The translations under genes were made by a program, and so were the position numbers. Of a stretch of 61,667 bases of DNA, positions 39,587-48,915 are shown piece after piece. Source of the DNA: Pseudomonadales bacterium (GTDB taxonomy: Bacteria > Pseudomonadota > Gammaproteobacteria > Pseudomonadales > JAHRWD01). The stretch spans positions 1 through 61,667 of the forward strand of contig JAESUM010000039.1 in assembly GCA_016763075.1 (NCBI GenBank), written 5' to 3'. The notes beneath the pieces were generated by a model. It was not told the DNA's origin, searched no databases, and was given only the letters and a program-made list of their open reading frames with translations. Each line of letters opens with the position of its first letter. Within the stretch, counting starts at the first letter, position 1.

Positions 39587-41680
39587 TTATTGTTCCTCCG
39601 GCAAGGTAAATTCAGTGACTGAGTTACGGAGCTTCAGAACGTTATCAACCTGATAAACAATACCTTTCGCCGTGGACGTAATACCCGTGGACATTTGTTC
39701 AGTAATATCTTGAATCGATTGCATGGTTTCACGCAAGCCAGATGCCAAAGCCGATTGCATTTTGGCAGATTCAGCCATCTGCATGGTTTCTTCGGTAACC
39801 TGATGTGAAGCCTTTTGGATATCTTCAAGTGCTCGGCCGGCCTCTTCGGCAAGTCCCGTTCCGTTTAACACTTCAGTAATACTCAACTCCATTGAAGCAA
39901 CCGCTTCTGAGGTGTCTGCTTGAATGGCGCTCACCAACGTTTCAATCTGTTTGGTAGCACGGCCCGAACGCTCCGCTAGTCGCTGTACTTCATCCGCAAC
40001 AATAGAGAAACCTCGCCCGGCATCACCCGCTGCAGCTGCCTGCATAGAGGCGTTCATCGCCAGAATATTAGTTTGGTCAGTAATACCGTTAATCAGGCCA
40101 ACAATACTGCCAATTTCTTGCGAGCTTTCGCCCAAACGTTTAATCCGCTTAGAAGTACCTTGAATCTGCTCCCGCAAGACTCCCATACCATCAATATTCT
40201 GGAAGGCAGCACCACCACCTTTTTCAGCAAGTGCAAGTGACTCCGCAGCAATATTTGCAAGCATCTCCGCTTTGTCTGCCATTAACTGAAGTGTGATCGC
40301 CATGTCTTCACTAACTTGGTTAGCGCCCATTAAATCGCTATCTTGCTGCTCTGCCGCGATGACCAATTCTTTAATCGTTAATTGGTTTTTGTCCGCCGCG
40401 CTGGATACTTTTTCAGAGGTGTCGTTAATTGATAATACGACCTCGCGCATCGTTTCGACCGAAGCATTAATGGAGTCTGCAATGGCTCCGGTAATATCTT
40501 CAGTGACCGTGGCTTCAATCGATAAATCACCGTTCGCCAAGTTGCCCATTTCTCGCAGTAGCTGCCGAATAGCTTCTTGGTTAGTGTCATTTTGAATACT
40601 AATTTCACGTGCTCTAGTACGAGCCTGGCCAATAATCAATAAGCTAAGAATCAAAAAGGTAATGGTCGTAACTGCAAACAATACACTTGCAAATCCAGAA
40701 CCAACTGTCATACCCATGACTTGCAGTTGACCAGCCGATGCCGCATAGAACTCCATAAGCTCGGCGTCAATTGCAGCCAACTCTTCCGATGCAATCGTCA
40801 ATACTGAGCTACCGCCAGCTTCACGTAGGTCATCGGTGCTGGTATCGTCCATCGCGCCAAGTGTGGTTAACGCAGGTAATAAATCAGCAATCATCTCGAG
40901 CAGTTCATCTCGATATATTCGAACGTTTTCTAACTGACGTAGCACTTCAAGCAAAGAAGTACGTACAGCTTCATCTTTAACTGCAGTAATCCCTAGCGTC
41001 TTGTCACCTTCGGTAAGGGCAGTAACGACAATTTCTAGTTTGTCTGTATTCTGCGTGAGTTGATCCAGTGCAAATACAGTCGTTAAGCCGCCTTCCAATA
41101 CTTCACCCAGGTTGGTATCGATTCCTTGGGCGATATATAGCAGAGTAGTCGCGTGGTACACCTGTTCGTTGGTACCTTTACCGACTAACTGCGCAGCCGC
41201 AGTATCAACCACTTCGATAAAGTTCGGCAGCACGCTTTTCATATTCGAGACGATATCATCGGCTTGAACAATTACGCTTTGGCTAAGTAGAATCGAGTTA
41301 ACGTGAGTCTCAAGTTTTAGCCACGACGCCTCTAACTTGGCGATAGTGGGTTGTATTTCTTGTGGAGAAGCGGGTAACCCACGCTCAACAGACCCGTCCT
41401 TTAATTCGGCAATTAATACTGTAGATCTGTCTCTAGCTTTCTTAAGGGATGCAAATGAGCTTTCGTTACCCGATACCGATTCCACCGCGTATTTAGCAAT
41501 CTGGTGAGCTAACACCTGTTGCTCTGACGCGCTAGTAAGGTATTGGCTGAAGTTTTCTTTATGCGTGCTCTGAGCGGAAAATGCCCATATAGTCAGCGCT
41601 AAAGAGATGGCCAACGCCATCGATACAAAAGCAATCACGTAAAAGCGAAGGCTAATGTCTAGTCTAAATCCTTTAGTCAT
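39587..41680 (-). CDS. pilJ: PilJ, chemoreceptor of the Pil-Chp system
   Basis: Inner-membrane receptor that activates ChpA in response to pilus/surface signals. It has 697 residues with TM1 at about 10-32, a helical periplasmic region, TM2 at about 330-352, HAMP, and a coiled-coil signalling domain. The tip reads TDQTNILAMNASMQAAAAGDAGRG, split here as TNILAMNAS and QAAAAGDAGRGF: the QAAAAGDAGRGF form is typical of PilJ rather than flagellar-type receptors (EAARAGEQGRGF). It sits between pilI and chpA. No pilK methyltransferase gene is present, so methylation, if any, must be done by an enzyme coded elsewhere. Confidence 0.95.
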   Translation of the reverse strand: MTKGFRLDISLRFYVIAFVSMALAISLALTIWAFSAQSTHKENFSQYLTSASEQQVLAHQIAKYAVESVSGNESSFASLKKARDRSTVLIAELKDGSVERGLPASPQEIQPTIAKLEASWLKLETHVNSILLSQSVIVQADDIVSNMKSVLPNFIEVVDTAAAQLVGKGTNEQVYHATTLLYIAQGIDTNLGEVLEGGLTTVFALDQLTQNTDKLEIVVTALTEGDKTLGITAVKDEAVRTSLLEVLRQLENVRIYRDELLEMIADLLPALTTLGAMDDTSTDDLREAGGSSVLTIASEELAAIDAELMEFYAASAGQLQVMGMTVGSGFASVLFAVTTITFLILSLLIIGQARTRAREISIQNDTNQEAIRQLLREMGNLANGDLSIEATVTEDITGAIADSINASVETMREVVLSINDTSEKVSSAADKNQLTIKELVIAAEQQDSDLMGANQVSEDMAITLQLMADKAEMLANIAAESLALAEKGGGAAFQNIDGMGVLREQIQGTSKRIKRLGESSQEIGSIVGLINGITDQTNILAMNASMQAAAAGDAGRGFSIVADEVQRLAERSGRATKQIETLVSAIQADTSEAVASMELSITEVLNGTGLAEEAGRALEDIQKASHQVTEETMQMAESAKMQSALASGLRETMQSIQDITEQMSTGITSTAKGIVYQVDNVLKLRNSVTEFTLPEEQ

Positions 41681-41774
41681 GTTGGTGAATCCTCATCTTA
41701 TTTAATACTTCGTGTATTAACGACGTATATTCTAATAAACAATATTTTTAAAAAATTGGTATCAGTACTGTGTT

Positions 41775-42311
41775 TCAATCCATCATAAATCGACGGTCGG
41801 TAAGCACTGATGAAAAACTAATAACAGGCCAAATTTGGTTTTGATAATCGAAGACTTCATAAATGAACGTATCGATAATATTATCAAGCGGTGAATATTC
41901 TCGTTTACGATCCAACGGTAAGTAACGTAACCCCAATACCGATGGAACTAAAAACCCAAAATATTTACCCAGGTATTTCACCACCAATATTTTTGACTGG
42001 TAGTCCAACGTCGTAGGCACTCCGCCAAGAAAACACTGCAAATCCGAAACGGTAAGCACGTCACCGTGAAAATGGGCAAGTCCAACCATCCAATCCGGCG
42101 TATTCGGTACTACGGTCATCGACTCGGGGTATTCGACAATTTCCGTAATTTCGCTGGTGCTGGCAATAATTTTTCTTCCGCCTACAACGAAGGACAGTCC
42201 ACGCCAATCTTCCTCATGATCTACAACCAAGTCTTCAGTTTGTTGTACTTTCTGAGCCAGTACGTCCATTTTCAACATACTGTCCATTACGGTCGATGTC
42301 TGAACGCTCAT
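41775..42311 (-). CDS. pilI: PilI, CheW-like coupling protein
   Basis: CheW-domain adaptor (178 residues) coupling PilJ to ChpA. The first 40 residues are a variable helical extension; the CheW fold follows, with FVVGGRKIIASTSEITEIVEYP-like strand order and the conserved WMVGLAHFHGDVLTVSDL region at about residues 80-100. It starts two bases after the pilH stop. By order pilG-pilH-pilI-pilJ it matches the P. aeruginosa operon. Confidence 0.93.
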   Translation of the reverse strand: MSVQTSTVMDSMLKMDVLAQKVQQTEDLVVDHEEDWRGLSFVVGGRKIIASTSEITEIVEYPESMTVVPNTPDWMVGLAHFHGDVLTVSDLQCFLGGVPTTLDYQSKILVVKYLGKYFGFLVPSVLGLRYLPLDRKREYSPLDNIIDTFIYEVFDYQNQIWPVISFSSVLTDRRFMMD

Positions 42312-42313
42312 GT

Positions 42314-42688
42314 TTAACCTACGGCTGCTTCCAGCAAGTTATTTACTTTGTCTCGAAAGCTCGATGAATCTACCGGCTTAGACATATAGTCCGAAGCGCC
42401 TTGACTCAAACCCCATTCGATATCGGTATCTTGCGATTTCGTAGTTACAATAATTATCGGAATATCTTTAGTTGATGCATTGCGGTGAATTTTCCGTGTT
42501 GCTTTAAAACCATTCATCCCCGGCATTACAATATCCATAACAATAAGATTCGGTTTTTTATCGATCGCCATTGCCAAGCCTTCTTCGCCGCTGCTTGCCT
42601 TAATAGCTTTATGTCCGTCCTTCTTCAAAATTTCTTCGAGTACATGCGCCTCGACTGGGGAATCATCTACTATCAAAATTGTTGCCAT
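42314..42688 (-). CDS. pilH: PilH, single-domain response regulator
   Basis: Receiver domain only, 124 residues. The acidic pair Asp8-Asp9, phospho-acceptor Asp52 in VMDIVMPG, the Thr in IVTTKS and the Lys of MSKPVD are all intact. In P. aeruginosa PilH controls pilus retraction and acts against or beside PilG. It is second in the operon, 68 bases after pilG. Confidence 0.93.
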   Translation of the reverse strand: MATILIVDDSPVEAHVLEEILKKDGHKAIKASSGEEGLAMAIDKKPNLIVMDIVMPGMNGFKATRKIHRNASTKDIPIIIVTTKSQDTDIEWGLSQGASDYMSKPVDSSSFRDKVNNLLEAAVG

Positions 42689-42756
42689 GCTCTATATACC
42701 CATTTCCAAATAACTGACTATTTTGTACCAATCATTAACTAACTATTCGCTACGAT

Positions 42757-43173
42757 CTAATTCATGGCTGCGACTTGTTCTACCGCCGAAACCTGATTAA
42801 TAGCCGAGATCAAACTGTGTTCGCTAAATGGCTTCGTCAAACATTGATCGAACCCAGCAAGTTTACTTCTAGACTGATCGAACCGACTGTTCTTTCCTGA
42901 CAGCATAATGACCGGAATATCACTAAAATCTCGGTGCTGCTTTATTAAAGAGCACGTCTCATAGCCATCAATTTCTGGCATCATAATATCTAAAATAATT
43001 AGACTCGGCCTTGACTCGACGATCTTCGAAAGTGCATCTAAGCCGTCCGTAGCTAACACTACGTCAAAGCCGGCTTTTAGTAGACTTTTTTGAGTGGTCA
43101 CTCTTATCATTTTACTATCGTCAACCACCAGTACGGTCTTGTCTCTAATACTTTCTCTAGCTGTTGATAACAT
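42757..43173 (-). CDS. pilG: PilG, single-domain response regulator
   Basis: Receiver domain only, 138 residues with a short N-terminal extension. Asp18-Asp19, phospho-acceptor Asp62 in ILDIMMPEIDG, Ser in MLSGK and Lys in LTKPFS are intact. In P. aeruginosa PilG promotes pilus extension and raises cAMP. A good RBS (ggaga) precedes the ATG at 43173. Two PilJ-sensor-like genes lie directly upstream on the same strand, 122 bases away. Confidence 0.93.
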   Translation of the reverse strand: MLSTARESIRDKTVLVVDDSKMIRVTTQKSLLKAGFDVVLATDGLDALSKIVESRPSLIILDIMMPEIDGYETCSLIKQHRDFSDIPVIMLSGKNSRFDQSRSKLAGFDQCLTKPFSEHSLISAINQVSAVEQVAAMN

Positions 43174-43295
43174 ACTTCTCTCCGGATTATTCTATTTATA
43201 ATGTTCCAAATGAAATACAGATATTCCGCTGAAAAACTGCTTACCAACTTCTATTAGTATCTTTATCGGTAAGTCTGATCAGCTAAATCAATTCA

Positions 43296-44078
43296 CTAAC
43301 TTCCAATTGCTTCTTTACGAAAGAATCCGTGTATTTTACCAAGCTCTCGTTTTAGACTAGAAGATGACGCCAAGACAATCACCGGCAAAGAACCTTCTTC
43401 TACACCCATAAAGAAACGTTTTGCTATTGGCCAAAAAGAATTAATTTTCTTGAGACTCGCCTTTTGAGAAGCATGAAATCCGTCAAAAGAAGATACTTCC
43501 TTCAAGTTATCCTCGAATTCATCCACCGCCAGTTTAAGTTGAGAAACATTTACTTCATCCCGCAGACCTGAATAATGCGCAATATAAAATTTACTAATTC
43601 GCTCTAGCAAAAATTCCATACGCTCGACGTCTACCAGCATCGTTTCCGAAACCTCGTTAAAATTCTTATGGCGAGCCGCAATGAGTTCCGCACCTTCTAG
43701 CAATGATTCACTGTAATCCATGACCAGCGCGCCATTCTCAAGACTGTACTCTTCAGCAAGCGTTTCTTTCATTTCGTCACGAGTAAATCCAAAAAACAAC
43801 ATTACGTTCTTTTCTTCCGCACCTAATGCAACGGTTTCAAGATACTTTAACGATTTATCCAAATCCATCAGGCCATCTTTAAGATGCCTTTTAGCAACGG
43901 AAACGCGTATCCCTTTCCCTTTATAGAAATATGCCATCGGAAGTTTTTGGCTAATGAATGCAATATTTTCAGCTGCTTCTAGAATCAGAAGCTCCTTTTC
44001 AGTTGCAGCATACGTAGCAGTTGCCTGAAGTGACAGTGCCACAAACGCCGCAACAAATGTTCCTTTAATCATTTTCAT
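43296..44078 (-). CDS. Exported helical protein resembling the PilJ sensor domain (copy 1)
   Basis: Predicted periplasmic protein of 260 residues. A signal peptide spans about 1-24 (cleavage near Thr-Tyr-Ala), then an almost entirely alpha-helical mature part with no Cys, no membrane segment and no signalling domain. The region from about residue 36, with ENIAFISQKLPMAYFYKG and a long run of helices, recalls the helical NIT/PilJ N-terminal sensor module (PF13675 type), but the match is weak and by eye. Its ATG overlaps the stop of the upstream gene by four bases (ATGA), showing translational coupling. It lies directly upstream of pilG. No defined function is known to me. Confidence 0.7.
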   Translation of the reverse strand: MKMIKGTFVAAFVALSLQATATYAATEKELLILEAAENIAFISQKLPMAYFYKGKGIRVSVAKRHLKDGLMDLDKSLKYLETVALGAEEKNVMLFFGFTRDEMKETLAEEYSLENGALVMDYSESLLEGAELIAARHKNFNEVSETMLVDVERMEFLLERISKFYIAHYSGLRDEVNVSQLKLAVDEFEDNLKEVSSFDGFHASQKASLKKINSFWPIAKRFFMGVEEGSLPVIVLASSSSLKRELGKIHGFFRKEAIGS

Positions 44079-44917
44079 TGTAGCAATTCCTCTTCTAATA
44101 ATAGGATGTCACGCACTTCATAAAATACATCAGCGGCAATTTTTTCTGCTCGTGTAGGCTGGAACCTTCCACTCCTACTGGCGGCCAAAAATCCGAATAC
44201 CAAAAAGTGGTTATCAAGCTTCTTGAGCGATATTTGTAGTTCTTCTGAGCCTAATGTGCGTTTAGCGGCGGTTAATTCACTGTAGTTCTTTTTGAAATTC
44301 TTCTTTATTTTGTCGACTTCCGAATAGTATTCACTTTCATCGGCGCCCCAAGCGCGAATCATATATATCGCAGCTAAACGCTGAACCTCCATCCCTAATT
44401 TCCCAGTTAACACGAGATCATGCTCACCTTGAATTTGAGTATCTATTGCTAGTGCTTCGACGTGGGCTTCACATTGTTTTGAGAAATGATCTACACGTAG
44501 TCGCAATGCAGGGACACCGGTTTTTGACGGGGTTTTTATAAGGAGCGGTTCTATCTCTTTCCATTCGCGGTCCAGTGAGCGCATCGAAGCCGCGAGATCA
44601 TCATTGAGTTCAGTACTGGTCATCACCCCAGTCGAAAGGTACATGCTCATTTCAACCATGCCTGCTTGCAGATCAGCAACGGGATCTTGGTACACGACAC
44701 CCATCCCAATCAGCGCGTAGTCTTTCAACATGCGATTGGACAGCATACAAACTTCAACAATTTCCTGAACATGCTCGCTTGAAGCATTCGCCTCAACACG
44801 GGGCCCTAACGTCAACATAGAAACTCCCAGCATTGCGCTTAGAACTCCGTTTAACGTATTATTCCTTCCCAAACCTTGTCTTTGATTGGATGGCTTTCGC
44901 CAACACATAAATTTCAT
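44075..44917 (-). CDS. Exported helical protein resembling the PilJ sensor domain (copy 2)
   Basis: Predicted periplasmic protein of 280 residues, first gene of the Pil-Chp run. The basic N-terminus is followed by a hydrophobic segment (about 22-40) ending near Glu-Ala-Asn-Ala, consistent with a signal peptide. The mature part is helical and contains CMLSNRMLKDYALIGMG at about residues 56-72, close to the RMLSQRMAK pattern of PilJ-type sensor domains. There is no second membrane helix or cytoplasmic domain. The RBS ggag lies eight bases from the ATG. It is coupled by ATGA overlap to the next, similarly built gene. Confidence 0.7.
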   Translation of the reverse strand: MKFMCWRKPSNQRQGLGRNNTLNGVLSAMLGVSMLTLGPRVEANASSEHVQEIVEVCMLSNRMLKDYALIGMGVVYQDPVADLQAGMVEMSMYLSTGVMTSTELNDDLAASMRSLDREWKEIEPLLIKTPSKTGVPALRLRVDHFSKQCEAHVEALAIDTQIQGEHDLVLTGKLGMEVQRLAAIYMIRAWGADESEYYSEVDKIKKNFKKNYSELTAAKRTLGSEELQISLKKLDNHFLVFGFLAASRSGRFQPTRAEKIAADVFYEVRDILLLEEELLQ

Positions 44918-45470
44918 ATCTTTCGCTCCGATTTCATAAACATTTCAATCCGCCTATTTATTAAACGCGCTGCAAACTAGATTAGTTTTCGACTGTATTT
45001 TTTGTATTGGTATCTCTGGAAATGGATTTTTTTGCGATATAAGTCCGACCAACCTAAGGTTGATTATAAATATTCAAGCGGGAACTTTCAGACTCACGCT
45101 GGATTTATCGCGAGGGTATTAACTTAAATTATTATTATTGGCGTCCATTCCTTACACTCCCATTGATTACAATGTGGGGTCTTACAACAAATACTTTCCG
45201 TGTTAATCAAAAAAAGTATAGTCAAGAATTTCACAATTGCTAAAAACAATGTTTTCTTTTTTTATTGTGATCTCCTCGGTTCTTTTAAGGATGGCAGAGT
45301 CTTTTGCTACCACACGCAGAACATTGGTAATTGCGACCTGAGTCACACTATTTAGTTTGCCTGTGTATTTATTTTTCTGGAAATGCCACCAAAATAGGAA
45401 TCAACCATTCAAACCCCACGTGTTTCCATGCACTTAGCGATACCAGATTATCGGTATTCCTAAATTTGAG
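44918..45470. other. Long spacer between ftsZ terminator and the Pil-Chp operon
   Basis: About 550 AT-rich bases with no credible gene. It should carry the promoter of the Pil-Chp operon. A candidate on the minus strand is TTAGCA (45238-45243), 17 bases, TATACT (45215-45220), about 300 bases ahead of the first start codon; the -10 is good, the -35 only moderate. No sigma54-type box was found. Confidence 0.4.
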
Positions 45471-45472
45471 GC

Positions 45473-45502
45473 AAAAAAAAGCCCGCAGATGCGGGCCTTT
45501 TT
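45473..45502 (-). terminator. Rho-independent terminator of the dcw cluster
   Basis: GCCCGC (45481-45486), loop AGAT, GCGGGC (45491-45496), followed on the minus strand by eight T residues (45473-45480). It lies 27 bases after the ftsZ stop. A five-T run on the other side could let it work both ways. Confidence 0.93.
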
Positions 45503-45522
45503 ATTTCACAGGGGTAACTCAA

Positions 45523-46713
45523 TCAATCAGCTTGCCTACGTAAAAAGGCTGGGATATCTAAATAGTCCATATTTAGTTCACCATCTTCTAGTACCGCAGC
45601 TGCTTGGCGTGCTCGGCCTCGGGTAACGGGCTGTTGCTGCTCGGACTCCATTACCGCTTGTTCGATCTCTACAAACTCATGAGTTGCATCAGTCATAGCG
45701 ATTTCGATAGTCGCAGGCTCAACAGCCATGTCTGACGGAACTAGACTCAATTTTGGATCGCCGATGCCGGTTGCAACAATCGTGACTCGTAGAATATCGC
45801 CAAGTGTATCGTCGATCACTGTACCCACTACCACCGTAGCGTTATCCGAAGCAAAAGTTTCAACGCTATCTCCTACCGTTGAGAACTCACCCAGCGAAAG
45901 ATTTGGCCCAGCGGTGATATTAACTAGAATTCCCTTGGCACCCTGCAAGTTAATGTCTTCCAGCAATTTACTGTGTAGCGCTGCCTGTACGGCTTCGTAT
46001 GCACGGTTCTCGCCACTGGCTTCGCCGGTGCTCATCATTGCCATACCCATTTCAGACATCACAGTTCGAATATCCGCGAAGTCGACGTTCATCACGCCTG
46101 GGTTAACAATAAGTTCTGCGATACCTTTTACCGCGCCTTCGAGTACTTCGTTAGCAGCAGAAAACGCTTCAATCAAAGACGTTTGCTCGCCAAGTACGGA
46201 CAATAACTTTTCGTTTGGAATAGTAATGAGTGAGTCAACATGTTGACTCAACTCTTCTAGGCCAGCATCAGCAATTCGTGCTCGTTTTTTGCCTTCAAAC
46301 GGGAAAGGCTTGGTTACCACTGCGACGGTTAGTATGCCCATCTCTTTTGCGATTTGAGCTACAACGGGAGCTGCACCGGTGCCTGTACCGCCACCCATAC
46401 CTGCGGTAATAAACACCATGTCCGCGCCTTTTAACACTTCGGCAATGCGGTCTTTGTCTTCCATCGCGGCTTGGCGGCCTACTTCAGGGTGAGCGCCAGC
46501 GCCAAGCCCTTTGGTTACTCCGGTTCCAAGCTGCAACAATGTTTTTGAGGTAAGGCTGTTTAATGCCTGAGAATCCGTATTAGCACAGATAAAATCTACG
46601 CCTTCAATACTGCTGCCGCTGGCCATATGCTCGACTGCGTTTCCGCCGCCACCACCAACACCAAACACTTTTATTACCGCGTTTTGCGGTACGTTATCTA
46701 CTATTTCAAACAT
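45523..46713 (-). CDS. ftsZ: FtsZ, tubulin-like cell division GTPase
   Basis: Forms the cytokinetic Z ring. It has 396 residues from MFEIVDN; the ATG at 46713 is preferred over a GTG six bases upstream because the RBS agggggt sits at the right distance. The GTP motif GGGTGTG is at 107-113, with the catalytic T7-loop Asp in [11 protein letters not shown] linker (about 320-380) leads to the C-terminal peptide [14 protein letters not shown] that binds FtsA and ZipA. It is the last gene of the dcw cluster here; lpxC does not follow. Confidence 0.98.
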   Translation of the reverse strand: MFEIVDNVPQNAVIKVFGVGGGGGNAVEHMASGSSIEGVDFICANTDSQALNSLTSKTLLQLGTGVTKGLGAGAHPEVGRQAAMEDKDRIAEVLKGADMVFITAGMGGGTGTGAAPVVAQIAKEMGILTVAVVTKPFPFEGKKRARIADAGLEELSQHVDSLITIPNEKLLSVLGEQTSLIEAFSAANEVLEGAVKGIAELIVNPGVMNVDFADIRTVMSEMGMAMMSTGEASGENRAYEAVQAALHSKLLEDINLQGAKGILVNITAGPNLSLGEFSTVGDSVETFASDNATVVVGTVIDDTLGDILRVTIVATGIGDPKLSLVPSDMAVEPATIEIAMTDATHEFVEIEQAVMESEQQQPVTRGRARQAAAVLEDGELNMDYLDIPAFLRRQAD

Positions 46714-46750
46714 GGTCACCCCCTGATGTGAACCGAACTACCCGAACATT

Positions 46751-47986
46751 CTATAAATTTTGTTTAAACCAATTTCTTATTTTCGATAAAAAGCTCTCTA
46801 CGCTTCGGAGCCTTTCGCTTCTTCTATGTCCATCTTCTTGCGCTTTCTTGCCATACATTAATAACCCAACACCGGTTGCATATATCGGATTTGCAACGAT
46901 ATCGGTCATTCCGTCAATTCCGTGCGGTGCGCCTAGCCGTACAGGCATGTGAAACACCTCTTCAGCTAACTCTACAACCCCTTCCATCCTTGATGAGCCT
47001 CCGGTCAACACAATGCCCGCTGGTATCTTTTGCTCAAATCCGCTTTTCTTTAAGTCTGCTTCTATCAGCGAAAATAGCTCTTCATAACGAGGTTCAACCA
47101 CCTCGGCGAGTGATTGCCGAGAAAGTTTCCGCGATGGCCGGTCGCCAATCGATAATACGTCTATGGTTTCTTCGGCGCGTGCCAACTGTTTAAGCGCACA
47201 GCCATAACGCATTTTTACTTCTTCTGCAGAATCCATCGGTGTGCGTAATGCAATCGCGATGTCATTGGTAACTTGATCGCCGGCAATTGGGATAACTCCG
47301 GTGTGTACGATGGCGCCATCCGAGAATATGGCTATATCGGTTGTTCCGCCGCCGATATCTACCAAACAAACACCAAGGTCTCGCTCGTCGTCGGTTAACA
47401 CCGAATAACTTGAAGCCAACTGCTCGAGAATTAAATCGTCTACATCCAATCCACACCTGCGGATGCATTTTTCAATATTTTGAGCGGAATTTACTGCACA
47501 GGTAATTAGGTGAACCTTGGCTTCAAGCCGTACACCCGACATCCCCAGTGGTTCTTTGACGCCTTCTTGGTCGTTTACAATATAATCTTGCGGCAATATA
47601 TGCAGCACCTGCTGATCCGCCGGAATTGCCACCGCTTGAGCGGCATCTATTACCCGATCAATATCAGTTTGCTGAACTTCTTGGTCTCGTATCGCAACAA
47701 TTCCATGGGAGTTCAAACTGCTAATATGGCTTCCCGCTATACCTGCATACACTGAATGAATGTCACAGTCCGCCATTAGGCCCGCGCCTTCTACCGCACG
47801 TTTAATAGACTCAACCGTTGATTCGATATTCACGACCACGCCTTTTTTCATGCCTCTAGAGCGGTGTGAACCCATACCAATTATTTCGAGTTCGCCGTCT
47901 TCCTGAACTTCAGCAACCAAAGCAACCACCTTTGAGGTGCCAATATCTAGCGCAACAATCATCTTTCCGCCAGTAGTATTTGCCAT
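46751..47986 (-). CDS. ftsA: FtsA, actin-like cell division protein
   Basis: Membrane tether of FtsZ filaments and recruiter of later division proteins. It has 411 residues from the ATG at 47986, which overlaps the ftsQ stop by one base (TAATG). The phosphate motif LDIGTSKV is near the N-terminus and the second, VDIGGGTTD, near residue 205. The C-terminal amphipathic helix for membrane binding is visible as VESFLSKIRNWFKQNL. Confidence 0.97.
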   Translation of the reverse strand: MANTTGGKMIVALDIGTSKVVALVAEVQEDGELEIIGMGSHRSRGMKKGVVVNIESTVESIKRAVEGAGLMADCDIHSVYAGIAGSHISSLNSHGIVAIRDQEVQQTDIDRVIDAAQAVAIPADQQVLHILPQDYIVNDQEGVKEPLGMSGVRLEAKVHLITCAVNSAQNIEKCIRRCGLDVDDLILEQLASSYSVLTDDERDLGVCLVDIGGGTTDIAIFSDGAIVHTGVIPIAGDQVTNDIAIALRTPMDSAEEVKMRYGCALKQLARAEETIDVLSIGDRPSRKLSRQSLAEVVEPRYEELFSLIEADLKKSGFEQKIPAGIVLTGGSSRMEGVVELAEEVFHMPVRLGAPHGIDGMTDIVANPIYATGVGLLMYGKKAQEDGHRRSERLRSVESFLSKIRNWFKQNL

Positions 47987-48915
47987 TACCGAATTACCCC
48001 ATACATTTCTTTTGGGTGTTCCCACTTGGAAACTGCTACGCCATTGCTGTATCGAAAATCCATCGTAGCCATATTCTCTCTATTTCCTTTGGGCAAATTT
48101 CCCCACAACGTGAAAAACCGCCCGACTCTTTGATCAAAGTGTTGGCTACCCAGAATTATTGTGGGCCCACCGGCTAGCTGGATACTCCAGCTGTCAATAT
48201 TCGTTCGACTCATCTGTTCAACGCGCAGCCCCATTTTTTCAAATTGAGGTTCCACTTCACGAAATTTTTCTATCAATAAAAGATCTTTCTGGCTAGCGCT
48301 AACTAGCTTAGGTAGATGCCGGAACTCGTTCTGTGTATCACCTACAGAAAACACGTAACCCGAATGATCAACTAACTCAGAAATACCCCAACGTGCAACG
48401 GGTATTCGCTCTTCAACCACAACAGAAATTTGGTTTGGCCACTGTTTTCGAATATGGACTTCATTGACCCATTCCATAGCATTTATTTGCACTGCTAATT
48501 CATCAATGTTTGCATCAAAAAACCGTTTTTTATTTAGCGCTGACAAATGAATTTGCAAGATATGTCGATCTGTATTTGTCATTTCGCCGCCAACTGTCAC
48601 TCGGCCAATAGCTGGATTCACTACATCGTTGATTACCCCTCTATATTCATAGAGCGTATAGGTAATAAGACCGATCAACGTCACGACCAACAGTCGATAA
48701 ACATACCTCGCTATTTTAAGTCCTAACCGTAATCGAGTTGCTAGGCTCACTGGCTGAATTTTGGTGCTAGCGCCATTATTTTTGTTACGGCTTCTGTGTT
48801 TGTTATCTTCTGCCCGCGCATTAGTTTTAGAAACTTTCCTTGTGTTTCTTGCATCCGCTGCAGTCGCCGAACTGCTTTTGCGTGTTGGTTTGTTGCTAAG
48901 GGCACGTGTCATCAT
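47986..48915 (-). CDS. ftsQ: FtsQ, division protein with POTRA domain
   Basis: Bitopic inner-membrane protein that, with FtsB and FtsL, licenses septal wall synthesis. It has 309 residues: a highly basic cytoplasmic tail (about 1-70), one membrane helix (about 73-92), a POTRA domain (about 103-175) and a beta domain ending near the C-terminus. It starts right after the ddl stop and overlaps ftsA by one base. Confidence 0.94.
   Translation of the reverse strand: MMTRALSNKPTRKSSSATAADARNTRKVSKTNARAEDNKHRSRNKNNGASTKIQPVSLATRLRLGLKIARYVYRLLVVTLIGLITYTLYEYRGVINDVVNPAIGRVTVGGEMTNTDRHILQIHLSALNKKRFFDANIDELAVQINAMEWVNEVHIRKQWPNQISVVVEERIPVARWGISELVDHSGYVFSVGDTQNEFRHLPKLVSASQKDLLLIEKFREVEPQFEKMGLRVEQMSRTNIDSWSIQLAGGPTIILGSQHFDQRVGRFFTLWGNLPKGNRENMATMDFRYSNGVAVSKWEHPKEMYGVIR

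Noticed and set aside
45331-45543. Open frame in the ftsZ downstream spacer
   Set aside because: It runs through the terminator hairpin and into ftsZ; composition is not gene-like.
45728-46246. Open frame antisense to ftsZ
   Set aside because: Covers conserved ftsZ codons in reverse; no RBS and no recognisable domain.
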